This document shows, one piece after another, positions 11,801-19,600 of a stretch of 64,000 nucleotides of DNA. Position numbers and translations under genes: made by a program. The stretch covers positions 37,811,218 to 37,875,217 of the forward strand of contig JAVIAB010000092.1 in NCBI GenBank assembly GCA_032433765.1. The letters are read 5' to 3'. The stretch is from Megaustenia siamemsis (taxonomy: Eukaryota > Mollusca > Gastropoda > Stylommatophora > Ariophantidae). The notes below the pieces were generated by a model that was not told where the DNA came from, searched no databases, and worked only from the letters and a program-made list of their open reading frames with translations. How positions within the stretch are numbered: position 1 is the first letter of the stretch; each line of letters begins with the position of its first letter.

Positions 11801-13628
11801 TCAATTATTTATTTTTGAAGCTGTCATAAAGTTCTTTGAAGCTGCTGTACACTTAAAGATTGACTTAAAGACATATGTAATAAGAAACTAAAGGCCTTTG
11901 AAAACAAATGTCTTCATGGACTCTCAAACTTAAGCTGAAAAGAATATTTTTCAAGTGAACATATAAGGGATAAATCTAAACAAAAATATGTGCCGAGCTT
12001 TAAAAGAAGAAGAAGAAGAAGCTGGAAATACATCAGTCGTATGTTTAGAATGAAGGAAGAAAGACTTCCACATCAGGTATTCATGTGGAAACCATCTGGT
12101 AAAAGAAAACAAAGAAGACCAAAAGAAACGCTATACAGAACAATTACTAGGGAAGGCTCAACCATGGGACTAAGAAGGAATGGGGGACTGGTAGTCTAGA
12201 GGTACAACATCAGCCCCAGGAAAGGAAGGACCCGGGTTAAAATCCTACCATAAGTGGTAATATAAAAAATGAATCTGTGGTTCTTTATGACTTTATCCTC
12301 CACTAATCCCTTGGGTGGTGAGATCCGGTGTCCAGCCCTTTTGGATAATGGCTGTAAACAGGAGGTCTTGTATGCACTCGTGCCTGTTAGAGATCCTTTG
12401 GTAGTTAAAATTGAAAAGAGTTGACTATAAATTTGGCCACTGCAGAAAACTACCCACACCACAGGTCCCAGGCAGTGCTACAGAGTTTGTGTGTGTGAGC
12501 CAGGATTCTCCTCAGATTTTTTTGAGGATATGTTGAAGCACCTAAGGATTCATCTGGTGTGCAGTGATGATGATCCTACTAACAATCAAACTAAGAAGCA
12601 ACCAAGAACTACAAGAACTAGCAGCAAATCATAAATCATGGAGAACTATCACTTCCACCTTATGTACCATCTTTGGCCAGAGAAAAAATGAATTGATGAA
12701 AATATGTAATACCTACACTGATGTATCCCAGTTTAAAGTTTGCTTCTGTTAGTATACTAGTACAAGAACAGTTTGTTCTTAATTGAAAAATTGGTTTGTA
12801 ACATTTCAATTTTTTTTCTATGAATTGACGCATTCATGAAAGTCACTACTTCAATTTACATTTATATCACTTGTAATATTAGATAAAAAGTTTTGAAGAA
12901 TAAAAAACAATTAATTAAACATAAATATTCTAAAAGGAAAAGACAGACAACACAGTCGAGGAATAGCTATCATTCATTTGAGAAGAATATAGCATTACTG
13001 AAATGTAACTGACTGGTAATAGTCTGATGGAAGCAAGACTGACAGGAAGATTCATCAACATTACCACATTACAATGCTGTTCATCAATAAATAACAATGT
13101 GACAAATGATGAATGTTATGAACACCATCACTGCACTCCCAGTATATCCATAGGTGCATCCACCCTCTCACAAGGGCCTCGGCAGCCTAGTTGGGAAAAA
13201 CCACCCGACTAGGCTACTGATGTTTGGATAACCCGTGTTTGATTCCTGCTGGAAGCAGTGTGAGTTGTACTTGTGGGTGCGCGAAAAAAATACCTCCACG
13301 GTCTACCCAGTCATTGGCAGAAATGGGTACCAGTACTCTGGGAAGGTGAAGAATGCCACCTCGCATTGTGAGTTTTGATTCTTGAAGTGACACTATCCAG
13401 AAGTCTCTGAACACTTCTGGATAGGCAGCCTAGCACATATGGGTAAAAACTTATGTGCTAAGATCCCAATTCAAGTCTCTTATTTTACCTTTTACCTTTA
13501 TCCATCCTCTCCTCAAAATGTTCAGCAAAACATACAAAAACTAACCATGTAGTTTGGCGTTCGTTGACAATTTCTTTCATTCAACGAGAATATTCAGTTC
13601 TGGGAAGGACAATCTTCTCTTCTCTCCC

Positions 13629-13659
<31 letters not shown>

Positions 13660-16600
13660 GAGTGAGAGAGAGTGTTAACACAGCCAGATAGCAATGAATT
13701 TGTCTTTTATTTTTTTTAAAGTCCTTCATTCTTTCTACCTTACTATTTTTATGAATGATTTCTGCCCTTTCCATTGGCTGTCCATCTGTTATGACCTCAA
13801 AGCTAGCCAATGTATCTGTTCTTTCATTGCCATCAACACCAACATTTTTATGAATGATTTCTGCCCTTTCCATTGGCTGTCCATCTGTTATGACCTCAAA
13901 GCTAGCCAATGTATCTGTTCTTTCATTGCCATCAACACCAACATTTTTATGAATGATTTCTGCCCTTTCCATTGGCTGTCCATCTGTTATGACCTCAAAG
14001 CTAGCCAATGTATCTGTTCTTTCATTGCCATCAACAACAACATTTTTATGAATGATTTCTGCCCTTTCCATTGGCTGTCCATCTGTTATGACCTCAAAGC
14101 TAGCCAATGTATCTGTTCTTTCATTGCCATCAACACCAACATTTTTATGAATGATTTCTGCCCTTTCCATGGGCTGTCCATCTATTATGACCTCAAAGCT
14201 AGCCAATGTATCTGTTCTTTCATTGCCATCAGCACCAACATTTTTATGAATGATTTCTGCCCTTTCCATTGGCTGTCCATCTGTTATGACCTCAAAGCTA
14301 GCCAATGTATCTGTTCTTTCATTGCCATCAACAACAACATTTTTATGAATGATTTCTGCCCTTTCCATTGGCTGTCCATCTGTTATGACCTCAAAGCTAG
14401 CCAATGTATCTGTTCTTTCATTGCCATCAACACCAACATTTTTATGAATGATTTCTGCCCTTTCCATGGGCTGTCCATCTGTTATGACCTCAAAGCTAGC
14501 CAATGTATCTGTTCTTTCATTGCCATCAACACCAACATTTTTATGAATGATTTCTGCCCTTTCCATTGGCTGTCCATCTGTTATGACCTCAAAGCTAGCC
14601 AATGTATCTGTTCTTTCATTGCCATCAACACCAACATTTTTATGAATGATTTCTGCCCTTTCCATGGGCTGTCCATCTATTATGACCTCAAAGCTAGCCA
14701 ATGTATCTGTTCTTTCATTGCCATCAGCACCAACATTTTTATGAATGATTTCTGCCCTTTCCATTGGCTGTCCATCTGTTATGACCTCAAAGCTAGCCAA
14801 TGTATCTGTTCTTTCATTGCCATCAACAACAACATTTTTATGAATGATTTCTGCCCTTTCCATTGGCTGTCCATCTGTTATGACCTCAAAGCTAGCCAAT
14901 GTATCTGTTCTTTCATTGCCATCAACACCAACATTTTTATGAATGATTTCTGCCCTTTCCATTGGCTGTCCATCTGTTATGACCTCAAAGCTAGCCAATG
15001 TATCTGTTCTTTCATTGCCATCAACACCAACATTTTTATGAATGATTTCTGCCCTTTCCATTGGCTGTCCATCTGTTATGACCTCAAAGCTAGCCAATGT
15101 ATCTGTTCTTTCATTGCCATCAACACCAACATTTTTATGAATGATTTCTGCCCTTTCCATGGGCTGTCCATCTATTATGACCTCAAAGCTAGCCAATGTA
15201 TCTGTTCTTTCATTGCCATCAGCACCAACATTTTTATGAATGATTTCTGCCCTTTCCATTGGCTGTCCATCTGCTATGACCTCAAAGCTAGCCAATGTAT
15301 CTGTTCTTTCATTGCCATCAACAACAACATTTTTATGAATGATTTCTGCCCTTTCCATTGGCTGTCCATCTGTTATGACCTCAAAGCTAGCCAATGTATC
15401 TGTTCTTTCATTGCCATCAACACCAACATTTTTATGAATGATTTCTGCCCTTTCCATGGGCTGTCCATCTGTTATGACCTCAAAGCTAGCCAATGTATCT
15501 GTTCTTTCATTGCCACCAACACCAACATTTTTATGAATGATTTCTGCCCTTTCCATGGGCTGTCCATCTGTTATGACCTCAAAGCTAGCCAATGTATCTG
15601 TTCTTTCATTGCCATCAACACCAACATTTTTATGAATGATTTCTGCCCTTTCCATGGGCTGTCCATCTGTTATGACCTCAAAGCTAGCCAATGTATCTGT
15701 TCTTTCATTGCCATCAACACCAACATTTTTATGAATGATTTCTGCCCTTTCCATTGGCTGTCCATCTGTTATGACCTCAAAGCTAGCCAATGTATCTGTT
15801 CTTTCATTGCCATCAACACCAACATTTTTATGAATGATTTCTGCCCTCTCCATTGGCTTTCCATCTGTTATGACCTCAAAGCTAGCCAATGTATCTGTTC
15901 TTTCATTGCCATCAACACCAACATTTTTATGAATGATTTCTGCCCTTTCCATTGGCTGTCCATCTGTTATGACCTCAAAGCTAGCCAATGTATCTGTTCT
16001 TTCATTGCCATCAACACCAACATTTTTATGAATGATTTCTGCCCTCTCCATTGGCTTTCCATCTGTTATGACCTCAAAGCTAGCCAATGTATCTGTTCTT
16101 TCATTGCCATCAACACCAACATTTTTATGAATGATTTCTGCCCTTTCCATTGGCTGTCCATCTGTTATGACCTCAAAGCTAGCCAATGTATCTGTTCTTT
16201 CATTGCCATCAACACCAACATTTTTATGAACAAGTAGGTGTGGGTCTGTGTGGTCTAAAGGTAAGACATCAGTCTCTGGACAGGAAATTACCAGGTTCAA
16301 ATCCAGCCACAGGTAGTGGTAATTCTTCTCTTTGAATCTGTGGTTCTTTTTGTGACTTTATCTTCCTCTTGTTTCTGGGTAGTCACACTTGAAGTCTAGA
16401 TCTCTCTGATGATAATGACGAAAAACATTAGGTCCCTTGTGTACAGTCAGCACACGCTAAATAACCTTTGTAGTTATAGTTGGATAGAGTAGGCAAAAAA
16501 AATAGCTGCTGTTAGAGCAATAGTGTTAAATGTGAAAGTCTACCCATGCCAAGATGAATGTGTCGGGCTGACAGTCACAGATATATTAGCTTGTTGTAAA

Positions 16601-19600
16601 CTAGTAACACAATACATCCATGCCTACTTAATAGGTGCATGCAAAGAAGATAATGAAGAATAAGGATGTAATTATGTGAATCTTTGACACATGTATGGAA
16701 TCCAGCCATTACCTGCAGACAGCTTATCTGAACTTTGCAGATCAAACTTATCAAGCCACTCTTTACACAGACATGAGTGTAATCTTTGCCTCTTTTACCT
16801 TGTATTTCCCCTTCCAAAATTACTTTTAGTAGGTTGCTGCAATTTTTAATATGCCCCAAAAATCTTATTTGTCTTGTGTTTAGTAGTTCTCTTTTCATTT
16901 TTAGTTATTTCAAGACTTCAGCATTAGTTTGCTGCCGGAGCTACTAAGTTTAGTGCTTTGTGCACACCGTGATCTGTGTTTTTCATCCTTACTGTGTTTT
17001 GATATTCCGATTGCTTTGATGAATAACAATATTGTATGATGAAGGACAGTTCAGTTGGATTCACTTTCTATTCCGCTAGGCCTTGTGTCTTTTGGCATGT
17101 GCTGTAGCTGCTATTATGGGAACTGCAGCTGCTTTTCTTTGATTAGATCCTTTAATGAGATGAGATGTTAATTCGGATGATTCCACTGGCACAGGCAGTT
17201 GAACAATTATGGATTTTAATTCATTTGCAGTGATACCAGGGTCTTCGACTAATTGCAACTACAACTACAATCATTTGTTTTCTTTCCATCCAATTCTTCC
17301 TATTCTTCTATAAATCCATATTTCAAAGGCTTTAATTTTCTGTTCTGTTTTCTTGTCTAGTGTCCATGTTTCTGCACCATACAGGAATGTTGAGAAGATA
17401 TAACAATTTGCTATATGATGTAAGATATGAGACATTCAATTCAAGATATTCCTAAATAATTTTTGCTGACAATATTATCATTAATTTAAAACTTAGAATA
17501 AAAAAATTACATTACATTACTAGACAACTACTACCAACATATTCAAGAAAAAGACAGATTTTTATAAATACAGTGAACACTTTCAAGTGAACCAAAATCT
17601 CAGAGAGACATTAGTAATCATGTTCAATGTTAAATATGCAACATGTCAAAATATAGAGAGCAGTAGCTGGCCACAGTGGAAAAATATTACACTATCAGTA
17701 AGCAAGAAGTTTTACAACGGGTGTAACAGAGGGTATCTACACACTCTAACCATAGGGTAGTCTTGAAGCTGGATAGACCATGTTCTGAGAAATTATTTGA
17801 ATTGTCATGCAGTAGGCCCAGAGGGAGTATGAAAAAGATTTGTTTAAGACATCCTCGAAAAGAAAACTGCAGACTTAGAACAAAGACTTAGCAAAGTAGA
17901 GAGATATTGTTGTCTTTCAGATACCAGAATGTGTAATAGTTACTGATTAGGTCCACAACAGTGGACAGGAAGATCATTGAATTTTCTTATACATTATTTA
18001 CTTTCATTTTTAAATTGTACAAATGTTTTTTTTTGTTCTTGATAATTTTAGGTAAAAGTGATCCTTACTGTGAAGTGAGCATGGGTTCACAGGAACACCG
18101 GACCAAAGTAATTCCAGGCACTCTTAACCCACGCTGGAATGCATCCATGCAGTTTCTCATCCGAGATGTGGACAGAGACACTCTTTGTTTTACTGTATAT
18201 GACAGAGATCTTTATTCTCCCAATGGTAAATCACCTTTCTTCGTGATAAATGTTTTTTTTTTCTTAAGTGTGATTTTTTAAAGAGCATTTTTAGAAGGAT
18301 AGAGGGAGGATTGTACATTGAAAAAAATATGGTATATGTCAGGAAAATTAGAGGACATGAAATATGTAATGATTGATTAGGATTTGAGCATGATGGAAAA
18401 TTATAAAAGGATGTACACAAAGATTTCTGTACTTCATATCAATTATAATATATCAAAAATATTGATAACAAAGCAAGCCCTCATGTGGGAAACAACAGGT
18501 AAGAGGAAAAGAGGCCGACCCAGAGAGACACTGAGAAGAACATTTATCAGAGAGGCTAGAACAGCAGGAATCTGCTCCCTCAGTGAGATAGAGTTGCTTG
18601 CACAGAACAGAGACAAATGGCGAGATTTGATAACAGATCTTTACAAGGATTGAAAACTGCTAAAATAAAAATTTAGATAAGAGAAAAAGTATCTGGGTCT
18701 ATGCCCTACAGGCAGCCTAAGGCTCGAAAGGTCAATAGATAAGGTTGCATAATTACCTATTTTGGAAACCATTGATAAGTATTGAGAAAGTAATAAATTT
18801 GTGTTTCAATGGAGAAAAACACCTACTGTCAGAAGTAGGTAGCAGAAGAGTGGTTGCATGTACCCATCTGGAAGAATTCTTTTCCTGCAGTATCAATGCC
18901 TTTGTCAAGTACTGGTGTAAGTGCATTGAACTAGAGATGGACTTTGTTGAACAGTTATAATGTAATTACTTCAGTGTTTGCAATAAATACTCTATTTGTA
19001 AAAAATATGGCTTTCCATGGAATCCACCCTATGTGTGCATGTTAATATGTACATATATATATATATGTAAAAGCTGTGTGATTAGAACACTTTTACATGT
19101 TGCTGAAGATTTAGTGTTTACTGAATAAATTATGACCTGTTTCTCAAGAACAAATTATGATCTGTTTCTCAAGAACAAATTGTGATCTGTTTCTCAAGAA
19201 CAAATTATGGCCTGTTTCTCAAGAACAAATTATGACCTGTTTCTCAAGAACAAATTATGATCTGTTTCTCAAGAACAAATTATGATCTGTTACTCAAGAA
19301 CAAATTATGATCTGTTTCTCAAGAACAAATTATGATCTGTTTCTCAAGAACAAATTATGATCTGTTACTCAAGAACAAATTATGATCTGTTTCTCAAGAA
19401 CAAATTATGATCTGTTTCTCAAGAACAAATTATGACCTGTTTCTCAAGAACAAATTATGGCCTGTTTCTCAAGAACAAATTATGACCTGTTTCTCAAGAA
19501 CAAATTATGATCTGTTTCTCAAGAACAAATTATGACCTGTTTCTCAAGAACAAATTATGGCCTGTTTCTCAAGAACAAATTATGATCTGTTTCTCAAGAA

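Noticed and set aside
13577..16300. A 907-codon repeat protein on the minus strand (and 847 codons on the plus strand)
   Set aside because: Both frames exist because the 99-bp period is divisible by 3. The minus frame starts in SINE sequence and ends in a poly-C/CA tract, with no splice or promoter evidence. It is kept as a finding, not a gene.
17961..18281. A stand-alone 106-codon C2 protein
   Set aside because: The C2 reading is bounded by splice sites at 18052 and 18225. The extra residues are intron translation.
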